A program made the position numbers and the translations under genes. A model generated the notes under the pieces. That model was not told the DNA's origin and made no database searches. It worked only from the letters and a program-made list of their open reading frames with translations. This document shows positions 24,640 to 34,902 of a stretch of 64,000 bases of DNA, in pieces. Each line of letters opens with the position of its first letter. Position 1 is the first letter of the stretch. The DNA comes from Gigaspora margarita (taxonomy: Eukaryota > Glomeromycota > Glomeromycetes > Diversisporales > Gigasporaceae), in contig WTPW01000421.1 in assembly GCA_009809945.1 (NCBI GenBank), positions 176,749 through 240,748 on the forward strand, given 5' to 3'.

Positions 24640-25095
24640 GTAGTGAAAGGACTATCAGTAGCAGTGACCCTTATTAGTGACCAGTTAGGCTCTATAGCTG
24701 CAGTGGCAGTGCAAAGACCTTATTAGTGAATAGTTAAGCTCTACAGCTGCAGTAGCTGTGCAATGACCTTATTAGTGAACAGTCAGGCTCCGTGGCAGTA
24801 TGGTTGCCTGGTAGTACAAGGACCTTATTAGTGATATTTAGGCTTCACAGCTGCAGTGGCAGTGCAAAAACCTTATTAGTGAATATTTAGGCTCCGCGGC
24901 TGCAGTGGCAGTGCAAGGACCTTATTAGTGATAAGTTAGGATCCGTGGCTGCAGTAGCAGTGTAATGACCTTATTAATGAAACCACAGCTACAGTGGTGC
25001 AAGGACAATAGTTAGACTTCGCGGCTGCATTGGTAATGAAAGACCTTATTAGTAGACAGTAAGGCTCCACGGCTGCAGTGGCAGTGCAAGTAACT
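24640..25095. repeat. ~50-bp minisatellite, GC-richer, 8-9 units
   Basis: Units read about GCAGTGGCAGTGCAAGGACC, then TTATTAGTGAATAGTTAGGC, then TC(C/T)(G/A)CGGCT. The CCTTATTAGTGA marker falls near 24667, 24718, 24771, 24823, 24873, 24918, 24970 and 25043. CTGCAG recurs in most units. It is markedly richer in G and C than its surroundings. No continuous frame runs through it, so a coding repeat is unlikely. Confidence 0.75.
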
Positions 25096-25148
25096 GAAAT
25101 AAATACTGCAAGATGACAATCTGATTTTTTTTTAGCTATATATGTATG

Positions 25149-25523
25149 TTAGCTATCTTGCCTATGTTGCAGTTTCATGTAGTAGGCAGGGTGTGATGGA
25201 ACCTTAGGGTTTAGGAAATTTGGGAACCGAAAAGTCAGCAGTTTATGTGTCAGATAGATTGGGAGAATGATTGGTGCAGGTTTAGGTAGTTTTTCATAAA
25301 CTAGAGACTTTGTCATAGGTGTTGGGTTTCGAGTATATAATGCTAGAGATTGTTTTGATAGCGAACCTATTCTTATATGTTTTTTCATATATAGAAATAA
25401 AGTAGCTGATCGAGCAATAAATAAATCTACGTTAGCTTTATTTGTAAACCTGTTTAAATCACAAGGCAATCTGAAAATGCCCGTTAAAACTGAAAAGGAA
25501 AGATTTATAATCACGTTGACCAA
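25149..25523 (-). CDS. Hypothetical 124-aa frame, weak
   Basis: An open frame of 124 codons on the minus strand begins MVNVIINLSFSVLTG and contains a Pro-rich middle (KLPKPAPIILPIYLTH). Composition is closer to coding than in neighbouring repeats, but no domain, splice partner or homolog is recognised. It adjoins the 50-bp minisatellite and ends just inside the GTTCCTGGT boundary. It could be a remnant of a transposon protein or a chance frame. Confidence 0.2.
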   Translation of the reverse strand: MVNVIINLSFSVLTGIFRLPCDLNRFTNKANVDLFIARSATLFLYMKKHIRIGSLSKQSLALYTRNPTPMTKSLVYEKLPKPAPIILPIYLTHKLLTFRFPNFLNPKVPSHPAYYMKLQHRQDS

Positions 25524-25611
25524 CCAAATATGAGATTTTGCGGACGCACATTATCAAAGATAGCTGTAAACTCTATACTTCATTTCACTTCTGTGAAACT
25601 CCGTTCCTGGT

Positions 25612-25768
25612 ATATAATATATATATCTAACATTCATTTTTTTAGAACAAGCATAGTACTTTAGACAAACATATGGAATGTAGCTAGAATGGATACAACA
25701 CTTTAGTTTTTTTTCTTTTTTTATATTATATATCTAATGTTAACATTCTTTTTTTTAAATGAACATAG
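25612..25768. repeat. Satellite S115 resumes
   Basis: TATATCTAACATTCATTTTT then AGAACAAGCATAGTACTTTAGAC shows the array seen at 12990-13395 continuing after the large interruption. It breaks off within a unit at the 25781 insertion. Confidence 0.7.
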
Positions 25769-25780
25769 TACTTTAGACAA

Positions 25781-26433
25781 GGGGTCTTAGTGGGTTGGGT
25801 TGGGTTGGGTTTGGGCCTGACCTGGGTCAGACCCACTTGGGTCAAAACCCGACCCAGGTCTGGCCTGCCTCATATCAAACCTGATCCAGGTCTGACTTGC
25901 CTCATGTCAAACCCGACCTGGGTCTGATCCAACCCAACCCAACCTGGGTTAAACCCGGGTCAATAATAGTTGCTACATAGTAAAGTCTAAAATTTTACTA
26001 TGTAAATCAATAAAACTCGCTTAAGTAAACTTGTTTGGAAGATCAAAATGCATATACTCTGAAATTTTATCCTAATCAGAAAAATTTTTATTATTTGACT
26101 TTTAATTTTTACGTTCAACGCAAAAAATTAGAATCTTTTTAAAAATATGTTTGACGAAGGTAAAACTTAAAAGTTAAATAGTAAAAATTTCTCCAATTTG
26201 GATGAAAATTTTAGAGTATATGTATTTTGATCTTCCAAACAAGTTTACTTAAGTACATTTTATCGATTTATATAGTAAAATTGGACTTTACTATGTAGCG
26301 ACTATTTGCGATCATTGAAAATAATATAATCTGACCCGGGTCTGACCCGACCCGGGTTTGATCTGACCCAACCTGACCCGGGTTGGACCTGACCCAGGTC
26401 GGGCTGAATCAGACCTGACCTAGCTAAGACCCC
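25781..26433. mobile_element. GGGTC-end MITE, copy 1 (653 bp)
   Basis: The ends are GGGGTCTTAG and CTAAGACCCC. Each continues into ~150 bp of GGGT(C/T)(T/C)GACCC-rich imperfect repeats that pair with each other. The AT-rich core also pairs: TACATAGTAAAGTCTAAAAT, CTTAAGTAAACTTGTTTGGA and TTTGACTTTTAATTTTTACG against their inverses. The flanks TACTTTAGACAA (25769-25780) and TACTTTAGATAA (26434-26445) duplicate 12 bp of the S115 unit with one difference. There is no gene. Other copies are at 47185 and 53378. Confidence 0.88.
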
Positions 26434-26445
26434 TACTTTAGATAA

Positions 26446-27556
26446 ATGTATAGAATGGGGCATAGCGCATTAGTTAGTTTTTCTTTTTTTTTTTTTTTTT
26501 TTTTTTGTATATATATATATATCTAATGTTCTTTTTTTTAGAACGAACATAGTACTTTGACGAACATAGCAAAAATGGGCATAGCATGTTAGTTTTTTTT
26601 TATTATATATCTAACGTAACGTTCTTCTTTTTTTTTAGAATAAATGTATGGAACATGGCTAGAACAAGCATAGCACGTTAGTTTTTCTTTTTATTTTTTT
26701 TATTTTTATTTTTTTATATATTTATATGTAACAAGTATGAAATTCAGTATTTTATATATATATATATATCTAACATTTTTATTCTCTTTTTTAGAATAAA
26801 TGTAGTACTTTACGAACATATGAAACATAGCTAAAACAGGCATAGTACCAAAGTTAGTTTTTGTTTTTTTTTATTTTTTTTATTTTATATATATATATCT
26901 AATGTTCTTACTTCTTTTTTTTTTTTTTAGAACAAACATAGTACTTTAGTTGAACGTATTAAATATAGCTAGAACAGGTGTAGCACGTTAGTTTTTTTAT
27001 TTTTTATTTTTTTTTCTGGTTTTTTTTTTTATATATATATATTATCCAACGTTCCTTTTTTTTTAGAATGAACATAGTAATTTGGGCATAGCACGTTAGT
27101 TTTTATTTTTTTGTTTAATTTTTTTTATATATACCTAACGTTCTTTTTTTTTAGGTCGACCGTAGTATATACTTTAGATGAACATCACTAGAATGGTCAT
27201 AGCACATTAGTAAGTTTTTCTTTTCTTTTTTTTATGTATATATCTAACTTTTTTTTTTAGAATGAATATAGTACTTTACGAAAGTATGAACGTAGCTAAA
27301 AAAGCATAGTATGAGATTTAGTTTTTTTTTCTTTTTTTTATATCTATCTAATGTTCTTTTTTTAGAACGAATGTAGTACTTTAGACAAACGTATAGAACG
27401 TAGCTAGAACGAGCATAGCACATTAGTTAATTTTTCTTTTCTTTTCTTTTCTTTTTTTGTTTTTTATAATATATATCTAATATTAAAATTCTTGACCCTT
27501 TCTTTTTTTTTTAAAATGAATGTAGTTCTTTAGACAAATGTATGGAATATAGCTAG
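26446..27556. repeat. Satellite S115, central block
   Basis: About nine units. The marker GTACTTTAGA or a variant appears near 26548, 26806, 26940, 27168, 27265, 27376 and 27514, each followed by ATAGCTAGAA and GCATAGCACATTAG and separated by long T-runs and (TA)n. Length differences come mostly from the homopolymer runs. Confidence 0.8.
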
Positions 27557-28243
27557 CCCTATAAGAAAAAGTGGCATGTGGTACACTTCAAAATGTCACA
27601 GGAAAAACAACTATTACTTGCCTGTACAAAAAATTTCCATGCAAATCACAGCCCACAACCCATTCCTTCTAGTGATGCCACCGAAATTGATTTTTGAAAA
27701 AGGCCTATTTCTTCTTCATTAGAGAAAATTAAAATTTTTTATAAGGAAGAGCAAATAAAATTTATATAGATATGTTCCTTATAATTTCGTTTATTCAAAA
27801 AAAGTATCAAATAATTTCGTCTTTCAAGTAAAATAGATCAAAAACAATTTCGTCTTCAAATTTTAAATTTGGGTTTTCAAACCCGAAATGCTTTCGTCCT
27901 CATGTATAATTCCTTCACTGCAATATTTGTAAAAAAACGTACCAAACATCTATGCCAAAATCTGTGAATTTTGAATTAGTAAACTGCTGCAAAATCTGGT
28001 CCATTTACTATTAAAATTTATAGGTGAATGTGCCAAAAATGGCATGGTGAAAAGAAACCTTCCCGTACTTTACATATCAAACATGGTGCCATATCTTGTG
28101 CCTTTCCATTATTTTAGTGAACATGCCAAAATACATGTGTTTTAGCTTAGTAAACTGCTGCAAAATCTGGTCTATTTGCGGTCCAAAATTTATATATATA
28201 CCCGTAATAGTACAGATATCACATGTGCACTTTACTTACAGGG
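27557..28243. mobile_element. 687-bp element with CCCT(A/G)TAAG ends
   Basis: The left CCCTATAAGAAAAAGTGGCA and right GTGCACTTTACTTACAGGG are inverted ends. TAG lies on both sides (27554-27556, 28244-28246) and rejoins the S115 unit as ATAGCTAGAAC. The interior contains two direct copies of GTAAACTGCTGCAAAATCTG (near 27980 and 28149) and a TTTCGTC word cluster at 27790-27900. No reading frame is seen. The 2-3 bp duplication fits a PIF- or mariner-like mobiliser, unresolved. Confidence 0.7.
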
Positions 28244-28475
28244 TAGAACATGCATAGCACAGTAGTTTTTTTTTGTTTTATATATATATATATATATCTA
28301 ATGTTCTTTTTTTTAAAACAAACGTAGTACTTTACAAACATATGGAACATAGCTAAAATGGGCATAGTATGAAAATTGGTTTTTTTTAATTATTTTATAT
28401 ATACAGTACTAACATTTCTTCTTTTTTTTAAAATGGATATAGTATGATGATAGCTAGAAATAGCACAATAGTTAG
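28244..28475. repeat. Satellite S115, right end
   Basis: Two further units (AACGTAGTACTTTACAAAC, then ACATAGCTAAAATGGGCATA) decay into ATGATAGCTAGAAATAGCAC. After this the array is lost. Confidence 0.65.
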
Positions 28476-29206
28476 ACATAATATGATGGTTGGGATATAG
28501 CATGATAGTTGGAATCAGGTTTATGTTGTAAATTGTATTTATTTTTGTATTGTTTTTTTTTTAATTTTTTGTATTTTTTTTTGTTTTTTTTTTGAAGCAA
28601 AAGCATATTGACCCACGTGATCGATTTTGATTGGTTAATCTTAAGGTCACCATAGTAATGGGTTGCCATAAAATAATGCTCTTTTTTAAATAAAAAATCA
28701 ACTTTGTCTATTACATGCACTTTGTTTTTTTCAGATTTAAAATATTGCTTTCATTCGTTATGCATATTTTGTATCTTCGAAATTAGATTAGCTGAAATAC
28801 AGATAACTTTAATTGTAATATGTATATTATATTAGGATAATGATTTGACCTTGAGTGTTTAGATTTAGAGTAATGCACTTTTTAGTGCTAATTTAATTTT
28901 ATACGGTCTTAATAAATATATATTTAATCTAATCCACAATATTTTTGGATACTAATAAATACATATTTAATCTTATCCACAATATTTTTGGGTACCAATA
29001 AATACATATTTAATCTAATTCACAATATTTTTGAATACTAACAGTTATTATAATTGAAATTATGATAAAATCTACCTTAGCCATATAGTGTGTACAATAT
29101 AGCTATTAAGGTCTGTAATAGAAGTTTTTTTTATATACAACTTATTAACATCAAAAATAACCAAATAAGATGAGTAGCATGAATGCACTACCCGTCACAC
29201 TAGTAC
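28476..29206. repeat. Short inverted copy of the S500 composite element
   Basis: From about 28685 the text resembles the S500 unit in reverse (ATGCACTTTG..GCATATTTTGTATCTTCGAAATTAG). The segment ends with AAGATGAGTAGCATGAATGC..GTCACACTAGT (29163-29206), the inverse of the array start at 13396. No tandem S500 array is present in this copy. A T-rich stretch occupies 28540-28600. The open frame over 28472-28720 is not supported. Confidence 0.5.
28905..29045. repeat. Three-copy ~48-bp tandem repeat
   Basis: Units of AATAAATACATATTTAATCT, then (A/T)ATCCACAATATTTTTGG(A/G)TACT, are repeated three times with few changes. Confidence 0.75.
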
Positions 29207-29326
29207 TACTAAATGGCAATCACAAGTCTGTCTGTCCTCTATCATTCTTTTGATTGGTTATTATTACATAATTATTACATTATATCACGTTACTATCTAT
29301 CTTATATTATATATATATATATATTA

Positions 29327-30306
29327 GTCAGACTATTTGTCATACTCAGTATTTTGTTATATATAAAATTATAAAAAAAAAACATATAAAATTACTATAA
29401 ACTTTGAAGCCAAGATTCTTTTCAATCTACATATTAATTTAAAATTAAATTTTGTGATTATGTAGAGCTCAAAAAGGAGAATAAATTTACCTTTTCTGCC
29501 AAGTTACAATTCTACCAATTTTGCACAAAACGAAAATGTAACTTCAACAAAAAAAAATATTTTTCGGTTTTAAGATCATGTGTATATGTAAAATATGCCC
29601 TGAACAACTTTACTTAGGCGATGGAAGTAGGTTACCTTGTAAGAAAAATGGATCATCTATGTACTAAAGTTAAAATTTTTGGGGTTTCAATATAAACCCC
29701 TTTTTTTATCAATATAACCTGCTTTGGGCTTCTAAGTAAACTTGTTCAGCAGGTAATTTTACTCGTATTAAGGTCAAAACGCGCTTTCTTGGACCTTTTA
29801 CTAAGTGAAAAACGGGGTTAAAATCAGAAAAAATTTTTTTTCTAATTTTAACCCCGTTTTTCACTTAGCAAAAGGTCCAAGAAACCGCCTTTTGACCTTA
29901 ATACGAGTAAAATTACCTGCTGAACAAGTTTACTTAGAAGCCCAAAGCAGGTTATATTGATAAAAAAAGGGTTTTATATCGAAAACCCAAAAATGTTAAC
30001 TTAAGTACATAGATAACCCATTTTTCTTACAAGGTAACCTACTTCCATCGCCTAAGTAAAGTTGCTCAGGGCATGATTTCACATATACTCTTATCTTAAT
30101 ATTTGTTTTGTGCAAAATTGACGGAATTGTAACTTGGCAAAAAGGTAAGTTTATTCTCCTTTTTGAGCTCTATATAATTGCAAAATTTAATTTTAAATTA
30201 ATATGTAGATTGAAAAAAATCTTGGCTTCAAAGTTTATAGTAATTTTATATATTTTTTTTATAATTTTATATATAACAAAATACTGAGTGTGACAAACAG
30301 TCTGAC
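29327..30306. mobile_element. 980-bp near-perfect foldback element
   Basis: The left end is GTCAGACTATTTGTCATACT and the right end AGTGTGACAAACAGTCTGAC. The two ~485-bp arms pair almost throughout, meeting at TTAACCCCGTTTTTCACTTA near 29845. TA lies at both outer borders (29325-29326, 30307-30308). The arms contain AAAGTTGTTCAGGGCAT and CTAAGTAAACTTGTTCAGCAG, the word shared with other palindromic elements here. It is entirely non-coding. A decayed left-arm copy is at 34150-34460. Confidence 0.88.
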
Positions 30307-30309
30307 TAA

Positions 30310-30613
30310 TATATCATTTAATTCTGAGTTCATATGCTTTAGCATTTTTGATTGGATCAGATCTGAAAATGTGATCTGAAACATGATCTAAGTGGGAATA
30401 ATTCATTACATTTATTGTGGGTAACTGAAAATGAGAAATATGATAGTTTGTTCATAATCAATATTTTATATTACTGTATTAGGAGACCAATATTAATTAT
30501 ACCATAGTTAGACCATGAGAAAATATAAAATAAGGTAATACTATTTAAATCTGTAATTCATTTGCATATTAATGTCATAATAGAATGTCATGTTCGTAAT
30601 TGATCTATTACTA
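30310..30613. repeat. Flank of S500 composite, inverted orientation
   Basis: TTAATTCTGAGTTCATATGC resembles the CTAATTCAGAGTTTGT end. The block then carries text shared with 7700-8060 (AATGTGATCTGAA, ACCATGAGAAAATATAAAATAAGGT). It leads into the split site at 30599-30613. Confidence 0.55.
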
Positions 30614-31683
30614 AAAATTTTTTTTTTAACCTTTGGCAGATCTCACCATGCTTTATTTGTATATTTACATGCATGCTAAAAGATATACAACATTGATTTA
30701 CTACTTAAAAAATAAAAGCCTAACATTATCTGGTTCCTTCTGAAGCACCTGAGTGCAAGAGCACCTAAATGTAATCTACTGCACTAACTCATGAATAATC
30801 TAGAGTTGGAGTAGTCTGCCTAAAAACTATCAGCAAGAAGGAATTTCACCTTAATGGGCCCAACCATTCGAAAAAATTTGAGAAAAAGAAAGAAAACGAA
30901 ATAGAATAAAAGAAAATAAATAATGGAAAAAGCTACATAACCTATATGAAGTCCAAAAACAAAAAAAAACAAAGATGAAAAGGGAGAAGGAAAGATAACA
31001 AAAAGAAAATTCTATAATAAATGCACTATTATAACCTGTGCTGGGTGTAAAAATTATATAACAAAGCAATATTTGTCTATCTCTACTGTAAAGCTATGCC
31101 TTAAACTAATCACGTTTCTTTTGACTAGACAATATTTCTGATAGCTCTGAGCCACCTAGTGTAGAGTAAATGCGTGATGTAACAAAACAAACATGTAGTT
31201 GCAAATACTAAACCAAACTGAAAAAGAAAGTCATATACCATATTGATCTTTTGTCGGGTAAACTGAATTGCCCACTTTTTTGTCGAAAAATTTGGGAGAA
31301 AAAAAATGAGCATGAAGGATATAGGAACTACTGTAACCAAATTTAAAGAAGGTAGGTTAAGAAGAACTTGTTCTCTTTTACTATTCCTCATTGTTTTACC
31401 ACAGGGGAACTTTGTCGACGGAAGACAAACTTTATTTGTCACTACCAAAATTCTATTATAAGGGCACCTTCTTCTGCCAATTATCTTGTAAAAAGATGCT
31501 TTTGGCTTGCATACCAAATATATAAAGGAGTCCCTACGGCAGAGGTTAACCTTTATAAAAACTGATTCCTGTGTTGACCTATTATACATTATGTATAGGC
31601 AACTCTCTAGTAAAAAAGTTTTCCATTTTTCTTAGATAGGAAATTTGGTCCAAGTAATCATCAGAAAGAATTGAACTTTAAAA
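30614..31683 (-). mobile_element. Retroposed 1.07 kb segment (minus orientation), 16-bp TSD
   Basis: AATTGATCTATTACTA occurs at 30598-30613 and again at 31684-31699. The related uninterrupted copy at 21185-21215 (inverse) has it once, so the duplication is a target-site duplication of 16 bp. On the minus strand the insert ends with a run of ten A (T-run at 30618-30627), as expected of target-primed retroposition. The insert is less A/T-extreme than its surroundings. It could be a SINE, a truncated LINE or a processed gene copy; no family is recognised. Confidence 0.7.
31125..31589 (-). CDS. Hypothetical 154-aa frame within the retroposed segment
   Basis: A minus-strand frame of 154 codons begins MYNRSTQESVFIKVNLC. 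It holds a central basic region (RREQ-like, GKTMRNSKREQ) and a hydrophobic C-terminal stretch (VYDFLFQFGLVFATTCLFCY) that could span a membrane. It begins ~95 nt from the 5' end of the insert in the retroposition orientation, which is the layout expected of an mRNA copy. I do not recognise the family. If the insert is a processed copy, this may be (part of) its coding region, perhaps degraded. Confidence 0.3.
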   Translation of the reverse strand: MYNRSTQESVFIKVNLCRRDSFIYLVCKPKASFYKIIGRRRCPYNRILVVTNKVCLPSTKFPCGKTMRNSKREQVLLNLPSLNLVTVVPISFMLIFFLPNFSTKKWAIQFTRQKINMVYDFLFQFGLVFATTCLFCYITHLLYTRWLRAIRNIV

Positions 31684-31699
31684 AATTGATCTATTACTA

Positions 31700-33115
31700 T
31701 AAATTAATAATAAGTTATTATCTATTTATATTTATTATTTATTAAATTTAAAAAATCAACTTTTATTCATTATGCACACTTTGTATCTTTGAAATTTAAC
31801 AAATAGACTACTATTTGTTATGTGCATATTGTATCTTTGAAATTAACTAAGATATAGATAATATTAATACCACATGTTAGTGAGTCACATATTGTATATC
31901 ACCAGAATAGTAAGGTTTATAATAGCAACTTATTGTAGAAACTATAATAATCAATGTGAGCTAACCCACATTTGTAATTTTTGAATAATGAGCAAGTTTT
32001 GTATGAAAATTTTTAATACAAACTCAACCTAAAAATGTATTATCTGTTGGGTAAGTTTGTAACAGAAATTTATAGTAATTCACGATAAAAATTACAATAA
32101 CTTTAATACAAACTAAGTCACCTTTTTGCCATCAACACAATAAAAAAATCAGTTCAGTTGTCATTAAATATCAACTTTTGATCATTTGAAATTTAATAAC
32201 TAGACTTTTATTTGTTATGTGCCCATTGTTTCTTTAAAAATTAACTGAGATATGGATAATGTTAATAACATGCATTAGTGAGTCATATATTGTGTATTGC
32301 CAGAATGGTAATGTTTATAACAGTAACTCATAATAGAAACTATAAGAATTTCAACATGAACTAACTTAATTCTAACCACATATTATGATTTTTAGGATAA
32401 CAAGCAAGTTTTAGATGATAATTTTTTATAGTAATTCTTAAAAGAAGCCACAAAAATTTCAATACAAATTTAAAATGTATTATCTGTCAGGTAAGTTTGT
32501 AACAAAATTTTTTATAGTAATTCATGATAGAAATTATGATAACTTTAATACAAACTAATTTACCTTTTCATTATTACCAATATAAACCAATAAAAAATTC
32601 ATTGTTATCTATTTCTTTATCATTTATTAAAAAATTGACTTTTGATCATTATGCCCACTTTGTATATTTGAAATTTAACAAATAGACTTCTGTTTGTTAT
32701 ACCTACATTATATCTTTGAAAATAACTAAGATATGGATGACATTAATAACATGTGTTAGTAAGTTAACAAATTGTATTTTACCAGAATAATAAAATTTAC
32801 TACAGAAACTTATGATAGAAATTATAATGATTTCAATATAAACTAACTCAATCCTAACCATATTGTGATTTTTAATTATTTTGATCATGTTAACAAGTTA
32901 TACAGAAGAATTTTTGGAATTTTTTATAGTAACATGATAGAAATTATAATAATTTCAACACAAATTAACTTATCTTTGTCCATATACTGAGGTCAATAGG
33001 ATAATAAGCATAAAATTTACAGTAGCTAATATTAAAATTAGTCATACAGCAGAATTTTTATAGTAATTCATGATAGAAATTGCAATAATTCTAATTTGAT
33101 TTATTGCAGTTTGCG
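31700..33115. repeat. Satellite S500, inverted, about three units
   Basis: Reverse-orientation S500 units, with markers TTGTATCTTTGAAATTTAAC near 31780, 32170 and 32660 and CATTATCTGTTGGGTAAGTT-type text near 32040 and 32480. They abut the same unique flank as the forward array does at 21.1 kb, so both orientations of the composite are represented. Confidence 0.75.
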
Positions 33116-33416
33116 AAATTTATGTACTTTTAATTAAAGTTTTATTTTAAATTTATGTTTCTCTGATAAAGGCATGGGCAAAATGCTAGTAATATAATAA
33201 ATATAAAAAATTAATATTATAAATATTTTAAATTTTATTATATATTAAAATATAATTTGAATTTATTATATATTAAAAAATATAACTAACATATGATTTT
33301 AATGTTTTTAATATCTTATTAATTTTTTAATTGGACTAATCTAATTGTAACTACCTGTTATGCAACTTATTTGTAACAACTAAGATGAGAATGCCTAATT
33401 TTAGGGATCATTCTAA
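33116..33416. other. AT-rich, no gene seen
   Basis: Degenerate A/T text with TATATTAAAA runs. Nothing is recognised. Confidence 0.35.
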
Positions 33417-34130
33417 TTCTGTGGATTATAATATTTTATGATATCTTATAATTCTATGATCCAATTTGGATAATTTTGGTATTATTTAAATCATCTCACT
33501 AAGATGATTCTAATGGTACCAAAATTAGCCAAATTAAATCACAATATCCTAAGATATAAGATAAATTTATTGTTTTTTGATACCAAATATATTTTTATAG
33601 GATTGTATATTTTATAATCCTATGATTAGATTTGAATGTTTTTGGTATTATTTGAATTGTCTTACAAGATGAATCCAAAGATGCTAAAATTATCCAAATT
33701 GGATTACAGGATCCAGATATATGCCATAGAGCACTGAGAAAAAGATCCTTTTTTGAATACCTTTATGTAAAATACTCTAGTATAAATAATATATGGGGTT
33801 TTTTAAATTTCTAGACTATATCTGATATATTGTAAATGCAAAATATAAATATACTTGAAATTTTTTTTTGCATTACAGACCTGTTGCTGAATAATGTACC
33901 CAGGTTTTTTGCAAATTTTTTGGTAGATATTTTGTATTAGACCATAGGTTTTTTGCTTAGTGCATTACAGTAAAATGTTTTTTGTAATTAAATCTATTTT
34001 TGTAAATTGTATATTATGTACTCTGTAATCCAATTTGAATGATTTTGGTATTATTCAAATCATCTCAGTAAGACAATTTGAATAGTACCAAAATTATCCA
34101 AATCAAATTACAGAGTTCCAAAATATATCA
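33417..34130. repeat. Three related hairpins with ATTTTGGTATTATT apex
   Basis: Hairpins at about 33417-33565, 33595-33725 and 34005-34125 share an apex of the form ATTTTGGTATTATT(T/C)(A/G)AATC..GATTCTAATGGTACCAAAAT. Their arms contain (T/G)GTAATCCAATTTG(A/G)AT-type sequence. The same apex is in the hAT palindrome at 9709-9918. They appear to be members of one foldback family. Confidence 0.65.
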
Positions 34131-34149
34131 GTTAGCCAATATGTTATAT

Positions 34150-34462
34150 GAAAATATATACATATAAAATTTATAAAAAAAAATATAAAATTACTATAAG
34201 CTTTGAATTTATGATATTTCTTTCTCTATATAATAACTTAAAATTAAATTTTTTAGAAATATAAAACAAGTAGCGAAGAAAAAAAATTAAGCTTAAAAAT
34301 CAGATTAAAATTGTATTAATTTTGTACAAAATAAAAATATAACTTTTGCAAAACAAATATTTTTTCAATTTTAAGATAAGAAGTATATATATAAACATGC
34401 TTTGAAAAACTTTACTTAGGTGACAAAAGTAGGTTACCTTGTAAGAAAAATGGGTTTGTTCT
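34150..34462. repeat. Truncated arm of the 29.3 kb foldback family
   Basis: AAAATTACTATAAGCTTTGA through ACTTTACTTAGGTGACAAAA and GTAGGTTACCTTGTAAGAAA matches the left arm at 29380-29660 with substitutions. It stops where the hAT-like end begins, so the second arm is missing. Confidence 0.65.
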
Positions 34463-34469
34463 TTATATA

Positions 34470-34603
34470 AAAAATTTAAAATTTTTTTATTATTAAAAGA
34501 ATTTTTTGAATGTTCTTAAATAGAGAACATATTTTAATAATTTATGTTCTCAAAAATTGTATAATGTTCTTTGAGAACACTGAGAACATTGAATTTTAAA
34601 CAC
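34470..34603. mobile_element. Solo hAT right end
   Basis: TGTTCTC/GAGAACA palindromes followed by GAGAACATTGAATTTTAAA and CACTG match the right-end layout of the hAT elements at 8205 and 56866. No matching left end with a duplicated CTCGCAGC was found nearby, so the element is truncated. It cuts a SINE copy on its right side. Confidence 0.65.
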
Positions 34604-34902
34604 TGCTCGCAGCGCCACTCTACTGAGAACCATCAATTGATGTCACACAGATGAGGGTACAGCTAGCCACACATGCACTTTTGGTGCCTAATTTGAGGGG
34701 TCCGCCTGAAGGTTCCACACTAGCTGCAATATCTGCAACTCACTATGGGTGTTGCCTATTCAAACTCTCTGATCTATGCCATTATTCCCAATATGGTAGG
34801 ACCCGCAAACATAGAATTATGATTTTCTGCCACTGGAAATTGAACCAGCAACCTTCTGATTTGCATCCTCAGAGCATAACCCTATGCTATCAACCCGGAG
34901 GA
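34604..34902 (-). mobile_element. tRNA-headed SINE, minus orientation, 3' truncated
   Basis: Read on the minus strand, the copy starts GATAGCATAGGGTTATGCTC with an A-box-like word. It continues to GGTTGCTGGTTCAATTTCC (B-box-like), and then the body GTTTGCGGGTCCTACCATAT and GCAGTTGCAGATATTGCAGC. It matches the complete copy at 49553-50180 but stops at the solo hAT end. An 87-codon plus-strand frame across it is a by-product. Confidence 0.78.

Larger units (their letters stand above)
22800..25611. other. Unclassified GC-richer insertion between satellite blocks
   Basis: This segment separates the S500 flank from the resumed S115 array. ACCAGGAAC near 22842 and its inverse GTTCCTGGT near 25596 could be short ends of a 2.8 kb element, but the match is too short to be sure. 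Inside are a hairpin (AAATCCTTTCAGTTTCATC at 23140 against GATGAAACTGAAAGAATTTC at 23233), a non-repetitive stretch from 24000 to 24640 without a long frame, and a GC-richer 50-bp minisatellite. No gene is recognised. Confidence 0.4.

Noticed and set aside
13396..25611. A single 12.2 kb transposon filling the gap in the S115 satellite
   Set aside because: The satellite does resume at 25612, but the outer ends (ACTAGTGCGAC and GTTCCTGGT) do not form convincing inverted repeats, and the (TA)n flanks hide any target duplication. Several insertions explain it as well.
22800..25611. An LTR retrotransposon
   Set aside because: No direct long terminal repeats, primer-binding site or Gag/Pol motif was found.
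28905..29045. CRISPR-like array
   Set aside because: The units are contiguous tandem repeats without unique spacers, in a eukaryotic repeat context; the same applies to the 50-bp minisatellite at 24640.
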